From assembly GCA_036897445.1 (NCBI GenBank), contig JAYMTL010000054.1:47693-111692 (forward strand): a stretch of DNA of 64,000 nucleotides, in the 5' to 3' direction. How positions within the stretch are numbered: the stretch's first letter is position 1; the number at the start of each line of letters is the position of its first letter. Of this stretch, positions 37,501 to 50,300 are shown one piece after another. The translations under genes and the position numbers were made by a program. The notes under the pieces were generated by a model that was not told where the DNA came from, did not search any database, and saw only the letters and a program-made list of their open reading frames with translations. The stretch comes from Pelargonium tetragonum. Its lineage: Eukaryota; Streptophyta; Magnoliopsida; Geraniales; Geraniaceae.

Positions 37501-39829
37501 TATTACAATCAAAACGCTATCTTTGTTTAGCTAATTGACTCGAATTCCCGGAAAAGTTCCTTTTCTTGTTTTTCCAGTTAAGAGCCTAAGGTAATCCTTA
37601 AACTTTCTATTCTTTAAGACCTTGCAGCTCTTACTTTCTTAAGTACGAATCCGTACCTTGTAAAACCTAGAGAAACAACTTGCCAGCCCGAACTCTATAT
37701 TATATCGAAAAAGGGGGTTATATAAAAAACTACCAGCACGAAGCATTGCCTGGAGACTCATATAATTGGTATACCCGAGATACTCAGTAGAAATAGGGGC
37801 AAAGGAGTGAACTTCTTAAGAATCCCGTGACATTTGCTATAACGCCGGAAAAGAGTTTCCATTTAATGGTCTCTAAAGTCTGGATAATTAATCAATTAAC
37901 TTTCAATAGCAAGCAATGAGTAGGAGAGAAAGATTTTAAACTTGTTAAACCATCCCTTACTTATGGCTTAAATGCGCCTTGATTCAGGGAAGGAAATCAA
38001 ATAAAAATAGTAATTGAAACTGCATAAAGCACAAAATACATAGAATTTAATTAGAGGGCTTCCCTTAAATTATATATAGTCTTCTAACGTTAAAAGCGAT
38101 ACTAAGTATAAAGTATGAAAGTTTGTAATATTAATTTATAGGTAACCTTATAGTCCACCAGAAATGGAATAAACTCATAGCACAACCCGTAACTAAATTC
38201 CTGAGGAAAAGGAAGGAAATGGAGATATTTACATCTTAGGTAAAGGGGTATCCGGATTAGGGTTTAGAGTTATCCTTCAGAACAAGTAAAATATCTTAAG
38301 TTCCCGACTCTAGTTTTAGGATTCTCGAGGGGTTTAGCCCCTTGTGTGGTTTAGAGCTTCTAACTCAAATCGGGGGAATAAAAGGCTCTTTCTTAAATCG
38401 ATTATGTAATGCCGATACGGGTTCCTAGCTATTCTAAGGTAAATTAAAGCAATTAGTAAAACCATAGAAGGAATCCTCTATTATCTATAGTATTAAAAAC
38501 CTTATATTTTAGCCTAACAAGAGTTTTTCTTTTTTATGTTTTTGTTTATAATGAGATGCACTCCGCAGTTTATTGCTAACTACAAATAACAAAAGTTCTG
38601 CCACTTCTATTATAAGTTTCCTTTGCGACTACTCAAACTCAACCTATTTCTTACCAAAAACAAAGTTTTACCTACTTTGATTAAAAATTTCTTATTAGTA
38701 ATTCACAAGGAACGAGGGCTCAAAAAGCTTGGATCAGCTAGCTCTTTCGTGAATAAAAGGGCGGAATTTCTCTATCTAGTTACTTTTTTACTAAAGATTT
38801 TTTATATACTGAGTATTCCCTCGTGTAAATTACTTAGTACTCGCTAGGTTTCTTTTAAATCAATAGGATATCCAGATTAATCACAGAGTTGCTCTTATTT
38901 TCTTTAGATGGACTATCATCATTTCTACTATATCTGAATCTGAGTGCGTGTCAAGTAATTCATGGAACGTGAGAAGATTCCCGGTGTAAAAAGTTTAGAG
39001 TGCTTACATATTTTCAGAGTTCTGAACCTTATAATTTCAAGAAAACAAAAAAATTCTTGAGGAATTTTCTAATAATAGTAGAAGCCACTTAATTTACTAA
39101 AAAAAAAACCTTCGCTGAGCTTAGTTGCTTTGAGGGTTTTGGCTCACGAAGACCCTTCATTAAAATACGGGACAGTAAAGATTGCGATGGAGGCATCCCT
39201 CGGCGGAGTAACTTGGACCTAGTACAGCACTATATATTTATATCAAAGCAAAGACTAGATATTACCCAGTGTAGTAGACCTCCCCGTCTCCCCGTATAGA
39301 GGGTCCTCCTTAATATATTAAGAAAAATGAAGTTTCAATCCTGAAATTTCCTGGCCAAAGAATCTAGTCTTTTTAACAGTATAAACTCAAGTAGCCTAAG
39401 CCCTTACATCGCAAAATTTATATAAAATGAGACCCCTTCCTGTAGATTTCGTAAATAGAAACTAACACTAACAAGGGCTTCGTCTTCATAGAGTAAAAAC
39501 GGGAACTGTTATAAGAATACTAACTATGATATGGAACTTCACTTTCTCTTTAATAGAGGAAATAAGGCGGGCTTCCCCAATGTAAAGCTTCGATTTTTGG
39601 TCTCCTTTTTTCTAAAAATGTAGGATGAATATATCACTACTTCTAGGCTCTTTATCGCAAACGAATTCCTTTTTCACTGGGCCAGACAGGAATGTTATAA
39701 ATCAAAGAATGAATAAATAGAAAAGGTTCGCTACTTGGAGAGGGCTCTAAAGAATATTCAAGAAAAGTCTCCCTTAAGTAAAAGGGTTTTACAAGAGAGA
39801 AAAGCCTTTACGAAGGTAAGAAATTTCCG
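34501..39829. other. No gene seen; possible decayed transposon interior
   Basis: This stretch lies between repeat copies at 33.0 and 40.1 kb that share orientation. If those were the two LTRs of one element, this would be most of its interior. I see no polymerase, protease, integrase or RNase H motif in any frame. Frames of 60-74 codons at 36208-36432 (minus), 36257-36439, 37095-37301 and 38623-38847 (plus) are unconvincing; the first two lie on opposite strands of the same DNA. Confidence 0.4.
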
Positions 39830-40210
39830 ACGAGTAGTAGAATGAGGGGCAAGGTACAGCTATTTTATTTAGAAGAGCTACAAGGAATGGGTATACCCAC
39901 AAAAATCCAGATAACATGAAAGCTACAAAGAAGCTGCTAGGAGAGACTGAGTGAGAAGCTACAGGTAATACAAAGTCCCGTACCCATAACAAGAAGACTC
40001 CTTAGAGAGCTGAGAAGTCTAGTTAGATTCACTTTTGTTTAAGGAGGCATAAGTCAGAAGTCAATAAGAGTAAGTGCCGGTGTCCTAACCTAAGTATGTA
40101 TATTCATCAAACTGCCTTACAAATCCTTCCGGGTGCCCCTGCAGGAGAACACTGACCCATTTCTTTTCTGCCCTCTATACGAAAAGAGCTCTAAGAGGGG
40201 GTCTTATCCT
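39830..40210. repeat. Diverged repeat, copy C (LTR-like segment)
   Basis: Copy C contains CAGGTAATA at 39962-39970, then CCATAACAAGAAGACTCC, which aligns with the CATTAACAACAAGTCC area of copy B. AAGTCAGAAGTCAATAAG follows at 40051-40068, then GGTGTCCTAA at 40079-40088 (GTGCTATAA in A and B). CCCCTGCAG at 40136-40144 stands in for CCCTTCAG. The spacing between the last two words, 56 bases, fits A and B. The run to about 40205 resembles the right end of copy B. The left part, from about 39830, also matches the 47.0-47.2 kb copy. Copy C is more diverged from A and B than they are from each other, with many differences other than C-to-T. Confidence 0.5.
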
Positions 40211-41860
40211 TAACAAGACTCTAGCATATAATACTATCTACTCTGTTATTATGACTGCTTACTTTAGAATCAGTCTGCAGACTAAAACTAGAATAGGCTA
40301 GAAGAGGAAGACTTTAAGAGGGTAATACTAATAAGACAAGAACACAGGGTAACATTAGAGCTAGAGTTATTCTCAATATCAAGACAGGTGTAGCAGGGGT
40401 AGGAAAGCAGCTAATAAAACGTAGCTAAAGATGAGTTGAGAAAAGCTATGATGCATAAGAAACGGGTTTTGAGTCAGAGTAACAAAGAAGTAGGGATACA
40501 TAAAAGGGTAATCAAAGGAGTAAGAAAGAACGAGTTCTACTAAAAGATACAGTTTGATTGGATTTGCATATATACGGCTCCTACGAATTTCAAAAACGGA
40601 AAGTCTTTATACTAACAAAATCCGGTTGATTCATTTTACCATAGTCGAAGAACACGAGGACGGTTCCCCTCTATAAGGAGTCTTTTTCTACCCAAAATTT
40701 TTAAAAAAATGTAGAATGACTATAACTGGAAAATCAATAAAAAGCAACCTAAGATCCGAGTCACACTTTCTACGGAAATTACCACCACTCTTTAGAAAGG
40801 GGACACATGCCTCCTGCTTAGCTACTACGTTTAGAACACCCTGTCCTCTCCAATTTCCTTCAGAATTTCTATAAAGAGGGCAGTCCGAGATTGATAGACA
40901 ACTGAGGAGCTGAAGAGTAAAGCTTGCCTTCTTTGTTCTTGGCTTTATAAAGGCGGGTGGAACCGGATTCTAGTTATAATAACGGAAGGGGAGCCTTGTT
41001 ATATAGTTTAAGGAATCTCCTACTTACAGCACCCACCTACTCTTATGAGGAGTCTCCTTTGCTTTAATACCATTCATACCCACCAATACTTCACACTCAA
41101 CATCTTTATAACCTTCTTCAGAGAATTCCCTTTTCACAGAGCCTTACTCTTTTTACTAAAAAGAGTTTTGACTGAACTCCTAGCTAAAGAAAGAGGAACT
41201 CTCCTGATCTGACCTCATTTTGACTTGAGTACCGAAATCCCTACCAGGAATCCCCCGGAACTCTAATTCTAATCTTAAACTAACAAAGGAAAACTCCTTA
41301 CCTTACACTACTTAACTACTTAGATTTCTAAGTCTGGTTAACTTGTAAAATACATAACAAATAGAATGACTTTTTATCCACTGAAGTAAAGAGGAATGAC
41401 TATAAACCTTAATAATCTTTCCTCTTCCTACTTTTTTTAACCTGGATTAGAGGCAAACTTGTTTGACTTTAGTTCCTTTAGGCTCTCTCAGACTCAGAAC
41501 ATCTTTATTCTTATCTGTAATCGGAAATCTAGGACTTTCTTTCACTCCAGTTCTTTATATTCCCAAAACATCCAGAGTGCAGAATACGTAAGTTCAAGTC
41601 TAATCCTATAAAACTGCTTCTTGACTTACTCCTGTACCTTGCTTTTCATAGCTTCTATTAATACCAAAACCTATACTCTTCTTAGCTATCTCAATACCTA
41701 TAACTTTCTAAGTCTGTATCTATATCTTAAAGGCTGGCCCCTTTTTATAAAAGAAGTTTACCCATTGACTTGCTTCAAAACATACACATAAAAAACCTCT
41801 TCTAGTTTTCCTGCCCAATAGCTTTTTAAATGAAATTAGAGTCCCGTCTGGTTATAGTAA
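40211..41860. other. No gene seen; strand-biased stretch right of copy C
   Basis: The plus strand is purine-rich at about 40.26-40.55 kb, with a short open run from 40292 to a stop near 40393 that is rich in E, L and R. It becomes markedly pyrimidine-rich at about 40.95-41.85 kb. Read on the minus strand, the latter part gives lysine-, leucine- and glutamate-rich segments interrupted by several stops, as a mutated coding sequence could. No motif allows naming a protein, so this is a suspicion of transposon coding remnants. A hairpin lies at 41146-41166. Confidence 0.3.
41146..41166. other. Perfect 9-bp hairpin with 3-nt loop
   Basis: ACTCTTTTT, loop ACT, AAAAAGAGT pair perfectly. Stems made of A and T runs are common in such DNA, so the weight is low. 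No neighbouring gene makes it a terminator candidate. Confidence 0.6.
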
Positions 41861-42959
41861 GTATTTTCCCTCAGTTCTTAAAGACCCTGTTTCTTGGTAG
41901 TTTTAGCAGGTCTTGAATATAAGATTAAAATTTCCAATAATAGAATAGAACTATACTTAAAAAATGAACCTTATGCTTTGTAAAAAAAGAATAAAAAGTG
42001 AAATAGTAATTACTCTCCTAAAATAGAAAAGGTATTAATTACTATAATGTCCTAGCTTAGGCTGTGAGATGCCTTCGAGGTAGAGCTAAAGTTTTTTATT
42101 CTTTACTTTAAGGTCTTTTTAACAAAATTCCCTTTTTATAGTAAGAAAGGTAGTTGCCCGTATTAGCCGAAAAGTCATTTGGTATCCTTACCTTAATTAA
42201 GAAGTTTGGTTTTAAAGGGGTACCCCTTATTAAGAGCTAAACTAATACGTAGGAGTAGGAAATCTTGTAAAAGAGTAGACTCAGTTGTTAGGAAAACTTC
42301 TAAATAAAAGAGTCTTGGGTTCCCTTAAGAGTTAATGTCTTAATTGTCCTTTTAGTAGTCGAACTTTAGTATTCATAAATAAGGAACCTATTATATACTC
42401 TTTCTTTAATTAATAAGTATAGGTGAGCCGGTCTTGGAAGGCTCTCCTTGTTAAGAGTCCCCTTAGGCAAACACGGATAAGTACAAAGCAAATTAAGGAA
42501 GAATAAGTAGTTAAGGAGTTAGTAGGGAACCCCTGAAAAATCTTTTTTAATTTGTATCCGTCTAGACTTTACCTCTAAATAAAGAGGTTGCATATTTTAA
42601 ATAAATTATTTTTAAAGTGGAATAAGGGAAGAATTTCCTCCGAAATTTACCTGTTTATGCCCCGTAACTTCTTAGTACAAGAAATTACAAATTGTTATGG
42701 ATTCACTTTCAAATTCTATCCAAACAACCAAAAATCAAAAACTTAATGCAAGACAAAAGCCCGGGTTAGACTTATAGTTGACTCGTACACAGCTAAAAAA
42801 AGCTTTTCATTTACTACGCCTTGGTTTTTTACCAAGATCAGATAGGCGCAAGAAAATAAGGCAGAACTGGACCTCCTCTCTCACAAGGGTTTCTACAGTC
42901 TAGCTTTTATGTAACGAGTCCCCGTACTTTTAAATAAAAAGGGAGTTGGAGGGATGCTA
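41861..42959. other. No gene seen
   Basis: Degenerate AT-rich sequence without an open frame of 60 codons on either strand. No repeat copy or structural element was recognised. Confidence 0.5.
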
Positions 42960-43105
42960 GTAAACTGACAAGAGGATGATTTTTTAATAAGCGAGGTCTA
43001 AATCCAGGAGAAGATTAATAGAAGTCAAACTCTCAACAAAAATTTTAAGCATTCCTTTAGTCGGATAGAGCTCCTTCTAACCATAACGTATCCCTTTAGA
43101 GACCG
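42960..43105. repeat. Possible heavily mutated copy of the diverged family
   Basis: TTCCTTTAGTCGG at 43052-43064 is the family word CCCTTCAGTCGG with CA changed to TA and one further C-to-T change, exactly what RIP would produce. GGTCTAA at 42995-43001 lies 57 bases before it, where copies A, B and C have GTGCTATAA or GGTGTCCTAA. CCATAACG at 43081-43088 also occurs in copy B at 33149-33156, though about 23 bases nearer to the core here. Each match is short, so the call rests on order and spacing. Confidence 0.3.
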
Positions 43106-46100
43106 CTAGCCTCTGCAAAATTCCAGTAAAAAGAAAAAAGGTTCTCCTGCTCTGATTAGGGACTAATAAAAGATTCTTAAAAGCACACAGTTTTAGTGCT
43201 TTGTCTTAGTAAGTTTTACCTCATATTTGAAAGTTAATCACGAGCCCTTTATTTTCTAGGAAATCCTGGGGTTTCCTCAGTATATACAAGGGTCTCTTTC
43301 TCTTGTATCCTTTATACTACCAGCCCCAGGGTTTGTTCTAAATTAGTATAATACTTCAATCTTAGTTAGATGGATAAATCTCAAAATTCTGCTACAAGAA
43401 AAACAAATTCTCATTGACGGGGTCTAGAGCTCAGTAGAATTTTATAAAATTCAAAAGGTACAAGGTCCTAGTCAGCATAGGTTAGAGGTTAATTCCTATT
43501 GTTTTGTATAAATGAGTTTCTACTTGAGTTTTTCATAGGTAAAGCATTTACCATATTCAATTTACGGTAAGATACTGAACAAGGCTTGTTATTAGTAGGA
43601 ATTCCGATTAAACTCTATAAGGATATCCCAGAGTAATACTAAAGCAAGTCATTTTCAACGGGATAAATGAGAGTTAACCCCTTTTCTTTGTGTACTTATC
43701 TGTTTATGGTTCATGAGAATGAAAAGGTTTTTGTATTACAAATAGGGATTATTTACTTATTTTCCTTATTGTTGGATTTGTTAAATGTTAAGGGAAAGAG
43801 GAGTTTCTCAGGTTCTGCTTTATGTTAAGTCCGGAATAAAAGTCTTCTTATGTCTAACATTACTCTAATAAACTGAACATTCATAGTTCAAGATATCTAA
43901 GTTTACGTCTTTCAATGAGACAGAATACTAAGGAAAAGAACTCCAGGAATAGAGTTAGTAGACGCTTTACTTAAGGGTAATTAAAGAGAAATATTCACTT
44001 ATCCGAACAGTAGAAAATCGTGTAAACTTGACGAGCATAAATTTTAACTATTAATACAAAATCTCTTAAACCCTTTTTTCTAAAAGTCCTGTTGTACTTT
44101 GCCAAAGAAAAGAGGGGCCTCAGATACATACAAGCCAAAAAAAAGCTAGTAACGATTTGACTAAATTCTAATTATTTATTAGGTTATTTCAGAGAAATAA
44201 CCCTTAGGTATTGCTCCCTTTCAGTGCATTATACACCCCATTTTAAGTTGAGGGGTTGAATCAAATTCAGTATTCAAATTATCAAGGTGTTCAGTCCTTA
44301 GTTTATTAGTCTTTTAAATATAAAGAGAGGTTTTTATATAAGGAAATTTTTATTGCTCTTAAGAGTTCCTTGATAAGTTCCAACATACAAGTACTAATTA
44401 TAACACGGGCTTTTCCTTAAGGAATCCTTTATTTTAGTAGGAAAGACTCTATTTAAAAACGTCAGTCAAAAAGAGGGAAGGTGCCCTTCGGATATAGTGC
44501 ACGAAAAAGGGCCATAGAATTGACTTTTACGTAATAGTGATACACAAGAATACATATAGAACAAAATTTAGGAGTACTCATGGTTTGTAAAATTTGATAT
44601 ACCAGGTTTAAAAAGTACACTTTCATATAAGTCTAGTTCGTCTATCGTACGAGAGCTCTATAAGTTTCTTTCTGCTTCGAAGTTCTTTCTTAAGCTCTTA
44701 TCCTGATCAACACTTGAAAATTCTTTATGCACTCTAAGTACTCACTAAGATTTAGGAGCTTTACTTGTACTTTAATTCCTTAAAGCCTCCTCAAGCAGCT
44801 AGACTTTAAAATAGGTCGAGCTTTTGTATAACACTGGAGAACTTCGTTTTAAGATTCTGCGTTTGTTAGTATACCCAGGTGCCTAGGGAAGGTCTAATAT
44901 TTACTTATCTTGTCACAAATTAGGAATTCCTATATACTATAGCATAACTTTTATAAACAAGGAGCTCTTGAGAATTAAGGCTAAGATTTTATTCTTTAGG
45001 TGTATTTCAGAGTTAATATAACTTTACTTGTCGTAGATCGTTTGTTTACTAAACTCCTATTAGCGGAAATGCTAGGTACTATTATTCCTAGTGTAGTGCT
45101 AAAAGCCTTTGTCTATTAACCTTTTATCGCGAGATCTGTTTATCAGTAGTGGCTTTTCATAAAAGGGTTCTTATCCTAAGATCTTAAGGGAATTCCCTAT
45201 GTCCTGGGATGCATTAGTACTCGAACGAAATTCAATTTGGTGTACAAATTTATATTGAAAGTTCTCCGACAAGAATCCTTTTACCGGGCAGAACAATCTT
45301 TATTTAATTCCGTTTTTAGTACCTAATAACTTACAAGAATTTCAAAGAGGTTATAAAGTTTGAACTAACCGACATTTTCGAGCCGGTCCCGTCAATGAGT
45401 ACAGGGGTTGATTTTCAAAACGTTTAACTTGTACAAGGAAGTTTTTCCTTTTATTCTTTTCTAAATGAAATAACCGATAATAGAAAAAGGTAACGAAGTT
45501 AATATGAATTCCTTCATTTAGCGCAGTACCCCTTAACAAATTTTGTGTGTATAACAAAAAGAGGGTCCTAGTTTGGGTTTAGCGCAAAGCTCATTCAAAT
45601 ATCCATAGTTAGTTATCGAGCAGGGAACCTGGGGGAAGTCTAATAAGTAATTTAAGAGAGTGTACCTCCATTAAGCAATCTAGGCAGGCTTCATTATCTA
45701 TGGGGATACAAATTCTGCACCCTTACAGCAGGAACTTTTTGACTCTACTTATTTAGTTAGTAAAAAGCATTATACAAAAGCAGGGATAATAATATGAAAG
45801 AATTTCTCCTTTTTAATTAATGAGGATCTACCCGAATAAGGAATAAGCTAAACGATGTTTTATTATCACGTTATTATAATTAGCGAGTCCTTAGATTAAC
45901 AGATTTAAAGCCTGGGGTTTAATAATTGTATAAAGGAAGCTCATTGTATTAATCTAGATCGAGCTATAAACCACATTGCAAAAAAATCTTAAGGTTCTTT
46001 CCTTGGTGCAATGGAGTAAATCCAAAAAGTTTGTGCTATTCTCTATAGCTACAGTCGATAACTAACACTCGAAAAAACTTGAAAATCATCCTTATGAAAG

Positions 46101-46989
46101 TTATCCCTTATCTTATTAAGAACAGTACCGGAACACAGAACCTAGCGAGCACCCAAGCCCTTGCCTTCCTGGAAATCAAGACCTCAACTACAAAATTTCT
46201 TTGTATCTTTACCCGCCGTATTAGTATTTTTACATTTCAATTATTGAAATGAATTATCCAGACTTGCCTAGTATTAGTAGAGCCCCTTGGTTTACACTTT
46301 GTATTGTTGAGTTTTTTATCACAAGCACCTTTATAACAGAACACCCCACACTTTCTGTCCCCTGGGATTTAGTCTTGATGCTTTCAAAAATCACAGCGGC
46401 GGGAAGTTTTTAATAATGTAGTAGTTTAGATTGACTTCTCTTGGAACCCTGGGGTAACTCTAGTAAAAAACCAAAAAATCTCGCTTTTCCCTAGTTTTAA
46501 TATACAAAAGGATTTAACTTAATTCCGTCTGCTAAGGGCGGCCCCGATTGCACGACTTTACCAAGGAAGAAGTCTTATCTCGTTTTTCTTTGAATATATT
46601 TATATTACTAAATAAAAAAATGACAATTCGATTTAAGTAAATAGAATTCGCACCTGTACGCACAGGTTACAGATAAATTGTAAGGTTTTTTTTAATCGAT
46701 AAGTTGAGAACTTTGTAAATAGTGGGAAGTCATAAACATCATAAAGAATAATAGTAAGATTTCTAAGATCCCATACTTTTAAGATTAACTTAATAAGAGC
46801 TCGTCTATTTCCATTATTCTTTAAGCGGATAATAGCACATCTTCAATTTTAATAAAAGTTTTTCATTTCTGTATTTTAGTAAAATGACAAACCCCCTTAA
46901 ACAGTATTGGCTTTCATATGACAAAGCAAAATACTTGCCGAGATTTTAGGTTTGCTTATGATTATCTAAAAAGGGGACTTCTTATTTTA
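43106..46989. other. No gene seen
   Basis: One minus-strand frame of 68 codons (45351-45557) without a recognisable domain. GTGCCCTTCGG at 44481-44491 faintly recalls the family core but lacks the upstream partner word at the right distance, so it is not counted as a copy. Confidence 0.5.
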
Positions 46990-47300
46990 CAAGGACTTAC
47001 TCATTATCTATTATGTCTCTACCTTCTTTAATGATAAGCACGACTAAAACACGAGGAATACCCCTAAATGTACTTAACTCTATTACTACACAACTATTAT
47101 AATAAATGACTCTTATACTGCTATAGAATACTAAGATAAAGAATGACTCTGCAGGTAATATAAGCCCCAGTACGCCCAACATCCCCTAGGAAAGGTATAA
47201 CCCAAAAGAGTCTAGCTCTGAATAAGGTTATACTTTCAACAAGGACTTAGCTCTTAAGAAGAGTCCGTGGGTTTAAGCGTAAGGTTTAAGTTTTTTAGGA
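46990..47300. repeat. Probable partial copy D of the diverged family
   Basis: CAGGTAATA at 47152-47160 is followed by GTAC 18 bases from its first base, as in copy C (CAGGTAATA at 39962, GTAC at 39980). On both sides similarity continues: GGAATACCCC here against GGGTATACCCAC there, and AGTCTAGCTCTG against AGTCTAGTTAG further right. The minus strands of both copies are open for 61 and 67 codons and give loosely similar peptides (an LP near the start, later a PxxLVxLxxK-like stretch). That reflects shared DNA ancestry; I do not propose a gene. The CTTCAGTCGG core was not found to the right. Confidence 0.4.
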
Positions 47301-50300
47301 GTCAAAAAGCAACAACATTACATGAAAAGAGGCTACTCTACTTCTTTTGAGAGTTCAGAGTTTACTAAGTACAACCTAACAAGTAACGGAATACCTACCC
47401 ATTAATTTTAAAAACCCCGTTTTATCACCTAACGCGCCTTTTCCGGGTTCGAAGTCTTTTACTCATTAGTTTTGGAATCCTGTATTTCTCAAACAAAAGC
47501 ACTCTTTTATCGGGAACGAAATGACTTATAAAATTATGTACAAGTTTCTTCTAAATTATAACCCCAAGCTGAAGCTTAACCCCAAAAAGCCTCTAAAAGT
47601 TTCTTAGGACTCTTTAGAATTGTGAGGTTGCCGTTACTTACTTGTTAGTACACCTCGATTTAACTTCATTGAATCTGAACAAGTATTTTGATTGCTCTAA
47701 ATTGAATTCCGTTCTCATCATAATTAGAAGAGTTTCTACCTTTCCTATATGCTTTTTTCCTGGAACTAAAAAGGTATCCTAGTTCTATAAAAAGAGTCAC
47801 GAATTTTCTTTTTTTTGAATATAAAGATGCTCCCGCTTTTGAAATCTATCCGCCCGTGTAAATCAAGGATTTACCTATAGCGATTAGAACCCTGTCAGTA
47901 TAAAACATAAGGTATAACTTTAAAGGAACCGCTTAGCCTTTCATCTACATATATGCAAGTGCTAGGCTAAGACCCCCTTCTATCTATTTTAATACCAAGT
48001 TCGTGCATAATAGTCCCTCTACTCATAGTACAGAGGAACCCCTAAGATACCCGGCAGGCAGTAAAAAAAGGAAATTCTTGATTCTTTTGGGTTTAGATTT
48101 CCTTAATAGAAAAGTCTGCTTTTTTTTTAGAGAAACTTAGAAAATGTAAATAATTGCTTTGAAACTCGACTAGGATAAAAACCCTCTTTTGAGTTAGAAG
48201 TAGATTGCCTTTGTGGTAATGAACGTGTTAGGGAAGCCTGAGGAGTTTCAGAGAAACTTGGGCTTAGCTTTTTTTAGTCTTTATTTATATAATATAAAAG
48301 ACCCGGCCAACCATTCCTTAATATCCTCGGGCTAGTATTAATTAAAGGTTGAATTCTATTTGTCCACCTCTAAGCAGAATCCTAAAATATTATAAGTATC
48401 CTCAGGTATTAAAGTTCAAACTGTGTACCAAGTAAATGTACTAAAGAGAACTCTCTCATTTCATTTTAGAAGGTTTCGTTAAAAACAGAAGCACACGGGA
48501 CTCGGGGCTTTTAATCAACTCTTCCCTTTTAACTCTGTTTTATACCAATACAAACAATTCCTTCTTATTAATTTAATATAAAAAAAAATTTACGTCAAAG
48601 ATTTCACAAGTTCCGGTTTTTAGTATAAGCTGGTATAACCCTTTTACCAATAAATCAATAAATAAGGATATAAAGGGATCAAAATCCCGGAAAAAGTATA
48701 ACACAGGTTTTATACTACGCGTACTTTCTGGATTATAACTTAACAGGAATTTTGAGTTTTATGGTGCTTTATACTTATACTTCGTTTATACTTTTTGAAT
48801 TAGTCAAGCTCCTTTATACTATTCAGGGTATTGCTAGACTCCAGAGTTGGGAGACAAACCTATTCATTAAGCGCTGCCTTGACAAAAGTCTTTCACATAA
48901 GAAGTAAAGTAGCTTAGGGATGCCTCAATTAGGATGCATAAATATAGTAAACAAGTGTTCCCAAAAGCTTGATTAAGGAAACCCACTAAAAAGGGATGTC
49001 TCAACAGCAGTAACCGACCCGGATTTTAGTACCAGAGGTTTGGTTGTTAAGTTTCTATAAAATTGAAGGAAGTCAAAGTACTAAGTAACAGGATATGCTA
49101 AGTTCAGGGTTTATCCACGGGCAAGGTATTATCCTTTTTTCTAAAAGCCCTTAAAGTACGCAAGTGTGCGCCTTAAACCCGGGTTTTGTCTTTACTTGTT
49201 AAATTTTATACAAAAAGCAGGGATACTCTCGAACCCGTTAAAGTTTATGTATCTTAAAATTATGATGATACTACATTACCTTGAAAAAGGAACTTGATCT
49301 ATTAACCTCGTGCACTTACTACATTCCTTTTTCTCATAGAGAGGGAGCTTTACAAGCAATCAAGAAACTGGTTGCAGGCACTTATCAAGGGGTACACCAA
49401 AGAGCTGTGTGTTTAAAAAATTCATACAGAATAAAAAGGAAAGGTAAGTTTACTTAAAGGATAAAGCTTCAACTTTTCAAGGAATAACCTTATATTCAGA
49501 GCGTCCGGTATGTAGTAGATTTTTAGTTGATAGTTTTTCTTTTACGATTTAATAAAGCAGAAGGAATTCTCTTTGATACTAATTATTTATATATAATATA
49601 GGGTGGAAATTTCTTACAGAATAGGAAGGATTTCTTTTTTGAGTGCCTTTTAATTCCGGGATTTTTTGGGTAGTATCCGCTTTTATTACTGGGATATACT
49701 TTGCGTAACCTGTAAAATTCTTCCGGGGTTTTAACTCAGGATTTCTTATAGAATTATTAACTTGTTTTAGTATTCCAGATTATAGACAGGAGACCTTGTG
49801 AAGAAAAGAGGTAAAGCTTCTCTACTCTAAATGAAAGGCAGACGACTTGCTTTCCTTTGCAAAAGTTTTTCCAGTAACTGAGGTTTAACTATACTCGAAG
49901 CTACTCTTTTTATAATAAGCAGGAGTCCTGCCTATTAGCTAGAGATACAAGAATATGGGGGCTCCACCAACAAATTAGAAAGAATTAGTATTCTTTAAAA
50001 AAGCAACTACTCTTGAGGAAGTTTAATATACATTAATCGGTTAGGTAAAGGTCTCAAGATTTTTATTTTCATTTCAATCGAAAGGATTTCCCTGTTATTT
50101 AAGATTTCTATAAAGAGGGGTCTACCTCGAGGACAAATACAAATGGAGAAAAAGACTATCATACTTAAACTTACATCTTTACTTTTGAACATTATTACGA
50201 CAAATCCCAACTAACTAGAGTAAATGTACATTTATACCTTTCAAATTTTACGGAAAAGCTATCCCTAAAGGGGATTTCCAAGCAAGTAATATATACTGCC

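Noticed and set aside
44481-44491. GTGCCCTTCGG resembling the repeat core
   Set aside because: No GTGCTATAA-type partner 56-59 bases upstream and no flanking similarity.
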